From Phenylobacterium sp. SCN 70-31 (GTDB lineage Bacteria; Pseudomonadota; Alphaproteobacteria; Caulobacterales; Caulobacteraceae), in NCBI RefSeq assembly GCF_001724605.1, contig NZ_MEEX01000022.1:1-64000 (forward strand): a stretch of DNA of 64,000 nucleotides, given 5' to 3'. Shown here in pieces: positions 44,108 to 53,130 of the stretch (positions within the stretch are counted from its first letter, which is position 1; each line of letters begins with the position of its first letter). The notes under the pieces were generated by a model. The model was given only the letters and a program-made list of their open reading frames with translations, searched no databases and had not been told where the DNA came from. A program made the position numbers and the translations under genes.

Positions 44108-44674
44108 CTAGTGGCTCACCCCGCGCCCGCTGAGCGCGGCGCGAGCCGTGCGCGCGATGATGGCCAGATCGAACAGGATGCTCGCGCGCTCCAGGTATTC
44201 CAGGTCCAGTCGCACCTTGTCGGGGATCGGCAGCTCGTCGCGTCCGTTAATCTGCGCCCAGCCGGTCACGCCCGGCCGCAGGACGTGGACACCGGCCTCG
44301 GTGCGCAGGGCCACGAGGTCGTCCTGATTGAACAGCGCCGGCCTCGGTCCCACCAGGCTCATGTCACCCCTGAGCACGCTCCAGAGCTGAGGCAGCTCGT
44401 CCAGGCTCGACCGGCGCAGGAAGCGGCCAAGCGGCGTCACCCAACGGCCGGGATCTTCCAGCAAATGCGTGGCCACGTCGGGGGTGTCGATGCGCATGGT
44501 GCGGAACTTCGGCATGGCGAAGAGGCGGTTCCCCTGTCCCACGCGGCGCGACCAGTGGATCGCGGGGCCGGCGCTGTCGAGCCGCACCGCCAGGGCGAGC
44601 GCCATCAGCAGTGGCCAGGCCACGGCCAGCCCCACTGTCGAGACGACGATGTCGAACGCCCGCTTCAGCACCAC
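44108..44674 (-). CDS. Bacterial sugar transferase (PglC/WcaJ-type monotopic phosphoglycosyl transferase)
   Basis: A 188-residue initiating enzyme that links a sugar phosphate to undecaprenyl phosphate for glycan synthesis. KRAFDIVVSTVGLAVAWPLL is the re-entrant membrane helix at the start. KFRTMRID is the family motif, SSLDELPQLWSVLRGDMSLVGPRPA contains the Asp-Glu pair of the active site, and GVTGWAQINGRDE lies near the end. It is the short PglC-like form without the four helices of WbaP. No other polysaccharide gene is adjacent, so it is an orphan here. It starts with GTG. Confidence 0.9.
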   Translation of the reverse strand: MVLKRAFDIVVSTVGLAVAWPLLMALALAVRLDSAGPAIHWSRRVGQGNRLFAMPKFRTMRIDTPDVATHLLEDPGRWVTPLGRFLRRSSLDELPQLWSVLRGDMSLVGPRPALFNQDDLVALRTEAGVHVLRPGVTGWAQINGRDELPIPDKVRLDLEYLERASILFDLAIIARTARAALSGRGVSH

Positions 44675-44708
44675 CTGTTGTTAGCGCCGGGCGCGCGGGC
44701 GCGCCACG

Positions 44709-45368
44709 TCAGGCTTCGCCGGCTCCGGGCTCGTCCGGTGCGGCGGCCTTCTTCGCCCGGGTCCTGACGGGTTTGAGGGTAGGCTCCGATGCCGTGTCCG
44801 CCGCTTCGACGACCGGCGCCGGCTCGGGACTGACGATCAGTGCGGACTCGGGCAAGACAGGCTCGGGCAAGACAGGCTCGGGCAGGACGGACTTGGGCAG
44901 GACAGACTTGGGCGGCGCGGACTCCGCAGGCAGAACCTCGGTCGCCGCCTCGGGGACAACCGCCAGCGCGACGGGTTCCGACGGCGGGGCGGCAGGCGCG
45001 TCCAACTCGGCCTCCGGCGGCGGCTGGGCCACCGCCAGGGGACTCATCGGCGCGGCCTCCCCGCCCACGGCCGTGGCCGGGACGAGCGCACCGGTCGCAG
45101 CCTCGCACATCGTCTCCACGGCCTCGGCGGCGGCTTCGACCAGCTCGACGGCCGGCTCCAGGGCGGCCTCGACCGGCGCGGCCAGCGTGTCGGCGGCCGC
45201 GAACAGCGCCTCCAGATTCACGGGACGAGCCAGGCGGGTCATCCACCAGTAGGCCACACCGCCGGCGGCCACCGCTCCGAAGTAGCTCCACAGCGGCGAG
45301 ACCGCGCCGACGAGCAGGGCCGGAGACACGCGAGGTTCGGGGAGGTCTGGAAGGTCGAAGGTCGCCAT
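44709..45368 (-). CDS. Ala/Pro-rich membrane protein with LPEPV pentapeptide repeats
   Basis: A 219-residue protein that I do not recognise. After a short acidic N-terminus there is one hydrophobic span (about 17-42, LLVGAVSPLWSYFGAVAAGG then VAYWWMTRLARPV). An Ala/Glu-rich helix (about 45-90) and a long Ala/Pro-rich disordered region (90-200) follow, with five tandem pentapeptides of LPKSV/LPEPV type. It ends with a basic segment (RTRAKKAAAPDEP). The ATG at 45368 has AGAGGA upstream. The repeats correspond to 15-bp DNA repeats, so length could vary between strains. Confidence 0.55.
   Translation of the reverse strand: MATFDLPDLPEPRVSPALLVGAVSPLWSYFGAVAAGGVAYWWMTRLARPVNLEALFAAADTLAAPVEAALEPAVELVEAAAEAVETMCEAATGALVPATAVGGEAAPMSPLAVAQPPPEAELDAPAAPPSEPVALAVVPEAATEVLPAESAPPKSVLPKSVLPEPVLPEPVLPESALIVSPEPAPVVEAADTASEPTLKPVRTRAKKAAAPDEPGAGEA
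44845..44919 (+). repeat. 15-bp tandem repeat, five copies
   Basis: Five successive 15-bp units related to GGCTCGGGCAAGACA start at 44845, 44860, 44875, 44890 and 44905; the last is degenerate. They are in frame inside the Ala/Pro-rich protein gene and encode the LPxxV pentapeptides, so gain or loss of a unit would keep the frame. Confidence 0.8.
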
Positions 45369-45437
45369 TTCGGATATCCTCTGCGGCGGATTGTGCATCG
45401 CAACATACCACGCCCCAGACCCTTCGCGTTTGCAAAA

Positions 45438-46265
45438 TTATTGTGGCGACAGCCGATAGGTCCGCGCCGCCCCGCCGGCGCCCAGAGTGTGTGCGACCCA
45501 GCCGCAGATGGCGGCGAATGCAGACGAAAGGTCCGGGCCGCCCATCATCACCAGGGCGCAGCCGTTCATCTTCATCGGGTCGTCCAGCGGCCGGACCCGC
45601 GCCTCGGCGACCAGCATCGGAGCCGGGACTTCATCCTCGATGTCGCGGAGGAACGAGTCCAGAGTCTCCAGGTCCTTGATCGGCAGCCAGACCAGGGCCT
45701 GGACGGCCGGATTGCGCCGCCGAAGCCGCGCGAGGGTCTCGACGATGCGTCCGTAGTCGTCGGGGCGCTCGAAAGGCGGGTCGATCAGGGCCAGGACGCG
45801 GCCCGACGCGGGACATTCCCGCACCGCCGCTTCATAGCCGTCGGCGTTCAGCGTCCGCGCGCCGGGCCGCCCCTTCAGCGTCCGGGCGAGCGCCGCATGC
45901 TCGTCGGGCCGGAGTTCGCAGGCCAGGTAGCTGTCGCCGGAACGCAGAGCCCCGGCGATCAGCCAGGGCGAGCCCGGATAGCGCCCGACCGCTCCGCCCC
46001 CGTTCAACATCGACACCGCCCGGACCAGCGGTGCGAACACGGCCGGCGCATCCTCGACCGCCATCAGTCGCGAGATCCCCGCCTCGGCTTCACCGGACTT
46101 CCTCGCCTCCTCGCCCGACAGGTCGTAGAGCCCTCTTCCCGCATGGGTGTCGATCACCGTGAGCGGACCACCGCCCGCGGTCAGGCCGGCCAGCACCTCG
46201 AGCAGGGCCGCGTGCTTCACCAGGTCGGCGAAATTGCCCGCATGGAAGGCGTGGCGGTAGTTCAA
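45438..46265 (-). CDS. rlmJ: 23S rRNA (adenine(2030)-N6)-methyltransferase
   Basis: A 275-residue RNA methyltransferase, normal length for RlmJ. The protein begins NYRHAFHAGNFADLVKH, the family hallmark, directly after a TTG start at 46265 with GGGGAG seven bases upstream; E. coli RlmJ begins with MNYRH at the same place. The SAM-binding part has DTHAGRGLYDL and the catalytic DPPF motif (IDPPFERPDDY). Thus an upstream extension to 46304 is unlikely. It is divergent from the topoisomerase IB gene by about 65 bases. Confidence 0.93.
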   Translation of the reverse strand: MNYRHAFHAGNFADLVKHAALLEVLAGLTAGGGPLTVIDTHAGRGLYDLSGEEARKSGEAEAGISRLMAVEDAPAVFAPLVRAVSMLNGGGAVGRYPGSPWLIAGALRSGDSYLACELRPDEHAALARTLKGRPGARTLNADGYEAAVRECPASGRVLALIDPPFERPDDYGRIVETLARLRRRNPAVQALVWLPIKDLETLDSFLRDIEDEVPAPMLVAEARVRPLDDPMKMNGCALVMMGGPDLSSAFAAICGWVAHTLGAGGAARTYRLSPQ

Positions 46266-46331
46266 GCGGATCTCCCCGGGCGGAACCGGTGCGCCGCATA
46301 CCACGTTGCCGAGCCGCGCGTGGAGGGGCCG

Positions 46332-47363
46332 ATGGCCAGAGACTTGCCGGTCGAGATGTCAGGGGCCGCCGACGGGAAGCCGCCGCCCGGTCTGATCTGG
46401 TGCAACGACAGCGAACCCGGCCTAGGCCGTCTCGCGGCCCCTGACGGCTTCGACTATGTCGACGCCGACGGCGCGCGGGTGCGCGACGCCGTGACCCTGG
46501 AACGCATACGGAAGCTGGCCATCCCCCCGGCCTGGACGGACGTGTGGATATGTCCCCGTCCACGAGGCCACATCCAGGCTGTGGGCCGCGACGCCCGCGG
46601 CCGGAAGCAGTATCGCTATCACCCTCGCTGGCGTGAGGCGCGCGACGGCGACAAGTACGACCGCCTCGTCGCCTTCGGCCGGGCCCTGCCTCGCCTGCGC
46701 CGACGGGTCGAAGCCGACCTTTCGCGGCGTGGCCTGCCGCGCGAGAAGGTGCTGGCCGCCATCGTGCGGACTATGGAGCGCACGCTGATCCGTGTGGGAA
46801 ACGAGGCCTATGCCCGCCAGAATCGCAGTTTCGGGCTCACCACTCTCCGCGACCGGCACGCGAAGATCGGCGCCGAGCGGGCGGTCTTCGAGTTCCGCGG
46901 AAAGAGCGGCAAGGTTCACGTCACGGGTTTCCGCGACCGCCGGCTCGCCCGGGTTCTGAAAGCCTGCCAGGATCTGCCCGGCCAGCGGCTGTTCCAGTAC
47001 GTCGACGAGACCGGCGGCCGGCATGCGGTGGAGAGCGCCGACGTCAACGCCTACATCCGCGAGGCGATGGGCGAGGACTTCTCGGCCAAGGACTTCCGCA
47101 CCTGGGCCGGTACGGTCGCAGCCGCACGGGCTCTCGTGATCTGCGGCCGCGGGACCAGCGACGCCGAAGGACGGCGCAACGTCCAGACCTGCGTCAAGGC
47201 CGTGGCGCGACTCCTCGGCAACACCGCCGCCGTCGCCCGCAGCGCCTACATCCACCCCGCCATCCTTCAGGCGTACGAAGCGGGGCGGCTGGACCTCTCC
47301 AACCTCGATGGCCGCCGCTTCGAGCTTGCCGTCCTGCGTCAGCTGGAAAGAGGGCGCGGCTGA
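46332..47363 (+). CDS. DNA topoisomerase IB
   Basis: A 343-residue bacterial type IB topoisomerase (poxvirus-like), which relaxes supercoils through a 3'-phosphotyrosine. The N-terminal part has RIRKLAIPPAWTDVWICP and GRDARGRKQYRYHPRWRE. Catalytic residues are visible: Arg in NRSFGLTTLRDRH, Lys in RGKSGKVHV, Arg in KDFRTWAGTVAAA and the nucleophile Tyr in RSAYIHPAIL. GGAGG lies five bases before the ATG at 46332; an open frame extends far upstream but has no support. Confidence 0.93.
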   Translation: MARDLPVEMSGAADGKPPPGLIWCNDSEPGLGRLAAPDGFDYVDADGARVRDAVTLERIRKLAIPPAWTDVWICPRPRGHIQAVGRDARGRKQYRYHPRWREARDGDKYDRLVAFGRALPRLRRRVEADLSRRGLPREKVLAAIVRTMERTLIRVGNEAYARQNRSFGLTTLRDRHAKIGAERAVFEFRGKSGKVHVTGFRDRRLARVLKACQDLPGQRLFQYVDETGGRHAVESADVNAYIREAMGEDFSAKDFRTWAGTVAAARALVICGRGTSDAEGRRNVQTCVKAVARLLGNTAAVARSAYIHPAILQAYEAGRLDLSNLDGRRFELAVLRQLERGRG

Positions 47364-47449
47364 CGCGGGGTCGGCCTCGCAGCGCATGCGCGGCGGCGCT
47401 ATCGTGAGCGCCGACAACGTGCGGACAAACCGCGCGGCCGGAGGATCCG

Positions 47450-48658
47450 ATGCTCAACCCGCGCCTGCGCTTCGGCGCCTTCATCGCACCCTTCCACCCG
47501 GTGGAGGAGAACCCCACGCTCGCGCTCGAACGCGACCTGGAGCTGGTCCAGCATCTGGACGCCCTCGGATTCGAGGAGGCCTGGATCGGCGAGCATCACT
47601 CAGCCGGCTACGAGTTGATCGCCTCGCCCGAGCTGTTCATCGCCTTCGCGGCCGAGCGGACCAAGCACATCCGCCTGGGAACGGGCGTCTCGTCCCTGCC
47701 CTATCACCACCCGCTGATGCTGGCCGACCGCATCAACCAGCTCGACCACATGACCCGCGGCCGGGTCATGTTCGGCGTCGGACCCGGCGCCCTGATCTCG
47801 GACGCGCGGATGATGGGGATACCGCCCGAGGCTCAGCGCGACCGCATGGACGAGGCCCTCGAGGTGCTGGTGCGCCTGCTGCGCGGCGAGGAGGTCACCC
47901 ACAAGTCGGACTGGTTCGAGCTGTGGCAGGCGCGGCTCCAGATGACGCCCTACTCCCGCCCCTCGGTCGAAATCGCCGTGGCCAATCAGGTGTCGCCCAC
48001 CGGCGCGCGCGCGGCGGGCCGGCACGGCCTGAGCCTGCTGTCGCTTGGCGCGACGGGCACGGCGGCCTTCAACGCCCTGGCGTCCAACTGGAACATCGCC
48101 ACCGAGTTGGCCGCCGACAACGGCAAGGCCATGGATCGCCAGAGCTGGCGCCTGGTCGGCCCCATGCACATCGCCCCGACGCGCGAGCAGGCGATGGAGG
48201 ATTGCCGGTTCGGCCTGGAGAAGTGGATCTACTACTTCCGCGAGATCGCCAACCTGCCGGTCGTGCCCGACGGGCCCGATCCGGTGAAGGCCCTGGTCGA
48301 GAGCGGAACGGCGGTGATCGGCACGCCCGACGATGCGGTGCGGCGCATCCAGCAGCTCGCGGACGAGAGCGGCGGCTTCGGCGCCTTCCTGTTCATGGAC
48401 CACAACTGGGCGCCCTGGGCGCAGAAGAAGCTGAGCTACGAGCTGATCGCCCGCTACGTGGCGCCGAAGTTCCAGCAGCTCAACGAGAACCGCGAAGCCT
48501 CCATCGCCTGGGTCGGCGGCAAGAAGGCCGAGTTCACCGGCCAGACGATGGCCGCCATGGGCGCCCGCATCGCCCAGCACATCGCCGAGAAGGGCGCCAA
48601 GGACATCCGTCCCGAGATCGCCGCCATGCTGGGCGGCGCGGCGGCCAAGCCCCAATAG
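47450..48658 (+). CDS. LLM-class flavin-dependent monooxygenase (limonene monooxygenase-like)
   Basis: A 402-residue luciferase-like TIM-barrel flavoprotein that uses reduced FMN and O2. The N-terminal RFGAFIAPFHPVEENPTLAL and the LEEAWIGEHHSAGYELIASP-like segment resemble the Rhodococcus limonene 1,2-monooxygenase (LimB) branch. Further signatures are LGTGVSSLPYHHPLMLADRI, GRVMFGVGPGAL and the cofactor-binding SPTGARAAGRHG. No dedicated flavin reductase gene is beside it. A downstream epoxide hydrolase 10 kb away makes an epoxide-forming role attractive, but the substrate is not known. Confidence 0.87.
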   Translation: MLNPRLRFGAFIAPFHPVEENPTLALERDLELVQHLDALGFEEAWIGEHHSAGYELIASPELFIAFAAERTKHIRLGTGVSSLPYHHPLMLADRINQLDHMTRGRVMFGVGPGALISDARMMGIPPEAQRDRMDEALEVLVRLLRGEEVTHKSDWFELWQARLQMTPYSRPSVEIAVANQVSPTGARAAGRHGLSLLSLGATGTAAFNALASNWNIATELAADNGKAMDRQSWRLVGPMHIAPTREQAMEDCRFGLEKWIYYFREIANLPVVPDGPDPVKALVESGTAVIGTPDDAVRRIQQLADESGGFGAFLFMDHNWAPWAQKKLSYELIARYVAPKFQQLNENREASIAWVGGKKAEFTGQTMAAMGARIAQHIAEKGAKDIRPEIAAMLGGAAAKPQ

Positions 48659-48730
48659 CCGCTCGCACCGCGGACGCGGGCGCGTCCCTTCGAACTCGAC
48701 CGGGGGAGAAGCACGGAAGCGCGGAACGGG

Positions 48731-50731
48731 TCAGCGTCGCCAGGCGAAGCCCACGCGGATCGTACGGGGGGCCGCGAAGCTCTCGGTCCCGTCCGCCGTC
48801 TCGCCGACCTCCAGCTTCGCGTCGAACAGGTTCTCGGCGGCGACGAACACTTCCCCGTGGGCCGTCAGCCGCCAGCCGGCGCGCAGGTCGACCTGGACAC
48901 CGGGCGACAGCCGTCGCGTGTTCAGGTCGTCCTCCCAGCGGGCGCTCTCGTAGCGGGCGTCGGCGTTCAGGACCAGGCGCGGCGCGGGCCGGATCGTCAC
49001 GCCCCCGGTCACCGTCCACTTCGGCGTCTGGGCCGGGCGCAGGCCCGTGAGCTGGGGCGCGCCCGTTCCGCCGTCCACCTCGGCGTCGGTATAGCCGGCG
49101 GCCAGCCGCCAGGCCGTCGCCAGACCGGCGTCGCCGCCCGCTTCCGCCTCCAGGCCCCAGGCCTCGATCTCGCCGGCGTTCTGGCGCTGGCGCAACACGC
49201 CGCCGACGGGGATGAAGCCCGCGGTGGGAAAGGTCCCCGGCCCGATCCCGACGGTGACGTTGGTGATGGGGTCCTTCAGCCGGTTCCAGAACACGCCTGC
49301 GCTCCAGCGGAACGGCGCTTCGCCCATCAGCCCAGCCTCCAGACCCTGGAGCGTCTCCGGCTTCAGGGCGGGATTGGCCTCCGTGATGTCGTTGCCCACA
49401 CGGAACGGACGATGCAGTTCGTTCAGGGTCGGTGGCCGGAAGCCGGAATACGCCGCTCCACGCAGGTAGAGACCCTCGGCCAGGGCATAGCGCACGCCCA
49501 GACGACCGGTCGGCGTGGTGTCGGCGCGGTTCGGACCGCCCTGGTCCAGCACCACTGCGCCATTGGTCGTGTCGATCTCGCGCCGGACGGCGTCGTAGGC
49601 CCGCGACCGATCCAGGCGCACTCCACCGGTCAGAAGCCACGGGCCGTCGTCCAGTACGCCTTCCACATACGCTCCGGCCACCAGGGTCTTGCCGCCAGCC
49701 TCCCTGTCTCGGGTGAACTCGCCGTTCATGAAGCGGAAGCGCTCGCGCACCTTGCCGTCGGTCAGGCGCACGTCGGCGCCGGCCTCCCAGGCCACCGCGC
49801 CGCTCAAACCCTGCACGGCCGCGTTGAGGCCATACCCCGTCGCGGGGGTGGCGTACTGGTCGTTGGCCGGCGTCGTGGTCGCCCGCCCCACGCCCACGGC
49901 CACCGAGCTGTTTTCCAGGTCGCTGCGCCGGAGCCAGCCCTGAACCCGCCATCCGCCGACACCAATCATCGCCGGCTGGGCCAGCGTGACCGACGCGGAC
50001 TGGCCGGTGGCGTTCGAGCGGGCTCCGCGGAGCCCGGCCTCCTGGTTCACCTGGTAGGCGGCGACCCGCGCCGCCGCCTGAATCCCGCCCAGGTCGCCCT
50101 GAACCCGCAACGCCGCCGAGGCGTCGTCCAGTCGCAAGCGCGTGTCGGCCGCACCCTGCCGGAGCCCGCGTACGGCATGGTAGCCATCGGTTCGAGACGC
50201 CGCCACCGTGGCCAGAACACCCGGCGTTCCGGCGACCACGGCGGCCCGGTAGCTGTCGCGCTGGCCGCCCGAAACCTCGAAGGCCGCGATCCCGTCGGGC
50301 GTCGCCCGCTCCTGCAAGGCCACCACCCCGGTCAACGCGCCGGCGCCGTACGGACCCGCGCCGGCCCCGCGCACTACCGTGGCGCCATCGAGCCCCTCGG
50401 CGGGCAACCCGCTCCAGATCACCCAGCCGCCGAACGGATCGTTCTGCGGCGCACCGTCCAGGGTCACCAGGGCACGCCCCGCCCCCGACGGCGCGATGGC
50501 GCGGAGCGACAGGCCCTGGGTGGTCGGATTGGCGGCGCCGCTGGCCGTTCGGCGGAACAGCGACACCCCGGGCGCCGTCTTCAGCGCCTCGTCCAGTCGG
50601 GATTCGGTCCGCAGCGCCTCGGGGCCGATCTGCACAGCGCTGAACGCCGCCTCGCCGCCTAGCGGCGCCAACCGGGGCGCTCGGACGATGACCACCTCGA
50701 CTTCCGGCGGCGGGGGCGGCAAATCGCTCAT
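48731..50731 (-). CDS. TonB-dependent outer-membrane receptor
   Basis: A 666-residue receptor. The plug region has [47 protein letters not shown] and [20 protein letters not shown]. The barrel continues with [40 protein letters not shown] and [16 protein letters not shown] to a C-terminus FAWRR. A TonB-box-like EVEVVIVRA lies only ten residues from the start. The ATG at 50731 has GAGG upstream but leaves no signal peptide; an upstream extension to 50803 has only a weak hydrophobic segment. It is divergent from an SDR gene. The ligand is unknown. Confidence 0.85.
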   Translation of the reverse strand: MSDLPPPPPEVEVVIVRAPRLAPLGGEAAFSAVQIGPEALRTESRLDEALKTAPGVSLFRRTASGAANPTTQGLSLRAIAPSGAGRALVTLDGAPQNDPFGGWVIWSGLPAEGLDGATVVRGAGAGPYGAGALTGVVALQERATPDGIAAFEVSGGQRDSYRAAVVAGTPGVLATVAASRTDGYHAVRGLRQGAADTRLRLDDASAALRVQGDLGGIQAAARVAAYQVNQEAGLRGARSNATGQSASVTLAQPAMIGVGGWRVQGWLRRSDLENSSVAVGVGRATTTPANDQYATPATGYGLNAAVQGLSGAVAWEAGADVRLTDGKVRERFRFMNGEFTRDREAGGKTLVAGAYVEGVLDDGPWLLTGGVRLDRSRAYDAVRREIDTTNGAVVLDQGGPNRADTTPTGRLGVRYALAEGLYLRGAAYSGFRPPTLNELHRPFRVGNDITEANPALKPETLQGLEAGLMGEAPFRWSAGVFWNRLKDPITNVTVGIGPGTFPTAGFIPVGGVLRQRQNAGEIEAWGLEAEAGGDAGLATAWRLAAGYTDAEVDGGTGAPQLTGLRPAQTPKWTVTGGVTIRPAPRLVLNADARYESARWEDDLNTRRLSPGVQVDLRAGWRLTAHGEVFVAAENLFDAKLEVGETADGTESFAAPRTIRVGFAWRR

Positions 50732-50796
50732 GGCGCCTCGCAGAGCTTGGTGGGCGAACGGGAAGCCGGGGCTTAACAGCGCAGGGAGAGAGCGCA

Positions 50797-51552
50797 ATGC
50801 CAAAGGTCGCCGCCAGGGTTGCGATCGTCACCGGAGCCGGAAGCGGGATCGGCAGGGCCGTCTCGGCGGCGCTGATGGCCGAGGGCTGGAACGTCGCGCT
50901 CGCCGGCCGCCGGGAGGCCGAACTGGCCGCCACCGCCGCCCTGGGCGAGGGCGCACCCTGCCAGGTCCACGCCACCGACATTTCGGACGAGAGCTCGGTG
51001 GACGCTCTCTTCGCCGCGACGAAGGCCCGATTCGGCCGCCTGGACCTGCTGTTCAACAACGCCGGAACCGGGGCGCCGGCGACGGCCCTGGAGGATCATA
51101 GCCTCGAACACTGGAAGCGGGTGGTGGACGTGAACCTGACCGGCGCCTTCCTCTGCACCCGCGCCGCCTTCCGTCTGATGAAGGACCAGGACCCCCGCGG
51201 CGGCCGCATCATCAACAACGGTTCGATCTCGGCGCATGCGCCTCGGCCGCGCTCCATCGCCTACACCGCCACCAAGCACGCCATCACCGGCCTCACCCGG
51301 TCCACGTCGCTGGACGGGCGGGCCTACGACATCGCCTGCGGCCAGATCGACATCGGCAACGCTGCGACCGACATGACCCGGCAGATCGCCCGAGGCGTCC
51401 CGCAAGCCGACGGGACGCTCAAGCCCGAGCCAGTCATGGACGTGAAGGCCGTGGCCGACGCGGTACTATACATGGCCGGCCTGCCGCTCGGGGCCAACGT
51501 CCAGTTCATGACCGTCATGGCCACCCAGATGCCGTTCGTCGGACGCGGGTGA
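50797..51552 (+). CDS. Short-chain dehydrogenase/reductase
   Basis: A 251-residue classical SDR. It has [15 protein letters not shown] (residues 12-26) for NAD(P), [11 protein letters not shown], the catalytic Ser in [10 protein letters not shown] and Tyr/Lys in [11 protein letters not shown]. The last 20 residues ([20 protein letters not shown]) match the C-terminus seen in a subgroup of proteobacterial SDRs with no settled substrate. It is divergent from the TonB receptor gene; their 5' ends are 65 bases apart. Confidence 0.9.
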   Translation: MPKVAARVAIVTGAGSGIGRAVSAALMAEGWNVALAGRREAELAATAALGEGAPCQVHATDISDESSVDALFAATKARFGRLDLLFNNAGTGAPATALEDHSLEHWKRVVDVNLTGAFLCTRAAFRLMKDQDPRGGRIINNGSISAHAPRPRSIAYTATKHAITGLTRSTSLDGRAYDIACGQIDIGNAATDMTRQIARGVPQADGTLKPEPVMDVKAVADAVLYMAGLPLGANVQFMTVMATQMPFVGRG

Positions 51553-51836
51553 CGCGGCTCGGGGACAAGACCCGGCAGGTAGGCAGGCCGCACCCGCCAC
51601 TGCGCCAGGGCGTCAGCTCCAGGGGACCAGCGCCACCTGACTGAACGGCGATAACTGATCATTTGTTTTGCGCCGCAACATTCTTGCTGCGACGCCACAA
51701 ATTTGGACTTGCGCGCGCTGGAGGATCGCGGAATCTCTGGGATCACAAGCGGCGAGCCCGGGCGTCAGTCACCGGCCGCAGCCTGAGAGGAACGCCGGAA
51801 AGGGGTTGTTGAAACCCCCTGCACCGGAAACCAGAC
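51553..51836. other. Intergenic region upstream of the UrcA gene
   Basis: About 280 bases without a supportable gene. It includes an AT-richer patch (51645-51715), with the interrupted inverted repeat CGCAACA/TGCTGCG around 51673-51690, a possible promoter or operator for the UrcA-type gene. Confidence 0.35.
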
Positions 51837-52115
51837 ATGATCCGTTTTCTCACCATCGCCGCCGCCGCCGCGCTGATCGCCGGCCCGGCCACTGCCCAAT
51901 CGATGAAAGTCTCCACCGAGGGCAAGACCCCCGAGCAACTCCACGCCGACATCGCCAAGGCCGCAAAGAAGGTCTGCAACCGGGCCGTCGTCGGCGCCTC
52001 GTTCCCGCGCGAAATGTATGCGTCCTGCTACAAATATGCGGTGAGGACCGCCGTCGACACGGTGAACGACCCGGCCCTGGCCCGCGTCGCCGGCTCGCAG
52101 ATGGCCGCCAACTGA
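51837..52115 (+). CDS. UrcA family exported protein
   Basis: A 92-residue exported protein of the UrcA family, common in Caulobacterales and sphingomonads and of unknown function. The signal peptide is MIRFLTIAAAAALIAGPATA (about 1-20). The family features follow: an MKVSTEGKTPEQLHADIAKA segment, AAKKVCNRA with the first conserved Cys, and YASCYKYAVRTAVDTV with the second Cys and the final helix. Two cysteines suggest a periplasmic disulfide. GGAAA lies before the ATG. Confidence 0.85.
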   Translation: MIRFLTIAAAAALIAGPATAQSMKVSTEGKTPEQLHADIAKAAKKVCNRAVVGASFPREMYASCYKYAVRTAVDTVNDPALARVAGSQMAAN

Positions 52116-52293
52116 ACGCCCGATCCGGACGTCCCGGATGACGAGGCCCGCGTGATGGCGAAACCCACTTGGTGGGACGCCATCCGGCGTCGGGCGGGAA
52201 CGCGGCGTATCGCGCCCCGCCCGATGGGCCCAGGGTCGTCCGCCCCGCCAACGTGCTGGGCGGACTTCGGCCTTTTCCGAAGCGAACGGCCCC

Positions 52294-53118
52294 TTAGATT
52301 TCAGCCTCGCTGAAGCTGGGCGCGCGCTTCTCCATGTTCGCCCGCACCGCCTCGACCTGGTTGGGCGAGCCGATGAGAGCCGTCTGCTCGCGGCTCTCCT
52401 CCATCAGCATCTCGCGCTGATCGGCCTCGGCGGCCAGGTTCAGCAGCCGCTTGGCGGCGCGCATCGCGTGGGGGTTGCGGCCGGCCGCCTCCCGGGCGAA
52501 CGCCAGGGCCTCGGCGCGCGGATCGGCCATGACGCGGGTGGCCATGCCGATGCGCACGGCCTCTTCCCCATCGAAGATGCGGCCCGAATAGGTCAGTTCG
52601 CGGGCGATGTCGTCTCGGACGAGCTGGCGCATCAGCACCAGGCCCGCCATGTCCGGCACCAGGCCCCAGCGGATCTCGAAGACCGACAGCTTCACATCCG
52701 GAGTGACGAACCGCATGTCCGGTCCCAGGGCGAGCTGAAAGCCGCCGCCGTAGGCCACCCCGTGAACGGCCGCGATCACGGGCACGGGAATCTCGCGCCA
52801 GACCATCACCGCATGCTGCGCCCGGTTCGAGCCGCCCGGCGTGCGGTTGTCGGTGACCAGGGCACCGGCCGTCCCCTGCCCGCCTGAGCGTTCTCCCGAC
52901 GCCATCGCACCGAAATTCGAGGTGTCCAGCCCGGCGCAGAACGCCCGGCCCTCGCCCGACAGCACCACGGCGCGCACCGCCGCCTCGCCCTTCAGGCGCT
53001 CGCCGGCCTGGATCAGGGCGTCGAACATGGCGTTGTCCAGGGCGTTCATCTTGTCGGCCCGCACGAGGCGGACGTCGGCCACACCGTCGACGATGTCGAT
53101 CTGAACCCGGTCATTCAT
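52294..53118 (-). CDS. Crotonase-family (enoyl-CoA hydratase/isomerase-like) protein
   Basis: A 274-residue crotonase-fold enzyme acting on CoA thioesters. The CoA-binding and oxyanion segments are visible: RAFCAGLDTSNF (about residues 58-69), HGVAYGGGFQLALGPDMRFV (about 118-137) and VFEIRWGLVPDMAG (about 143-156). The expected catalytic Glu pair is not simply readable, so isomerase or hydrolase activity is as likely as hydratase. It is preceded by a hypothetical gene and a GST gene in a minus-strand run with short gaps. Confidence 0.9.
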   Translation of the reverse strand: MNDRVQIDIVDGVADVRLVRADKMNALDNAMFDALIQAGERLKGEAAVRAVVLSGEGRAFCAGLDTSNFGAMASGERSGGQGTAGALVTDNRTPGGSNRAQHAVMVWREIPVPVIAAVHGVAYGGGFQLALGPDMRFVTPDVKLSVFEIRWGLVPDMAGLVLMRQLVRDDIARELTYSGRIFDGEEAVRIGMATRVMADPRAEALAFAREAAGRNPHAMRAAKRLLNLAAEADQREMLMEESREQTALIGSPNQVEAVRANMEKRAPSFSEAEI

Positions 53119-53130
53119 GGTTGTCTTCCT

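Noticed and set aside
44845..44919. Tandem repeat as a CRISPR array
   Set aside because: Units are contiguous 15-bp coding repeats without spacers and there are no cas genes in the window.
45393..46331. Upstream extension of the topoisomerase IB frame
   Set aside because: It runs antisense through rlmJ, while a GGAGG ribosome site and the conserved N-terminus place the start at 46332.
48857..50662. 601-codon open frame on the plus strand opposite the second TonB receptor
   Set aside because: Same antisense effect; the receptor on the other strand has full plug and barrel motifs.
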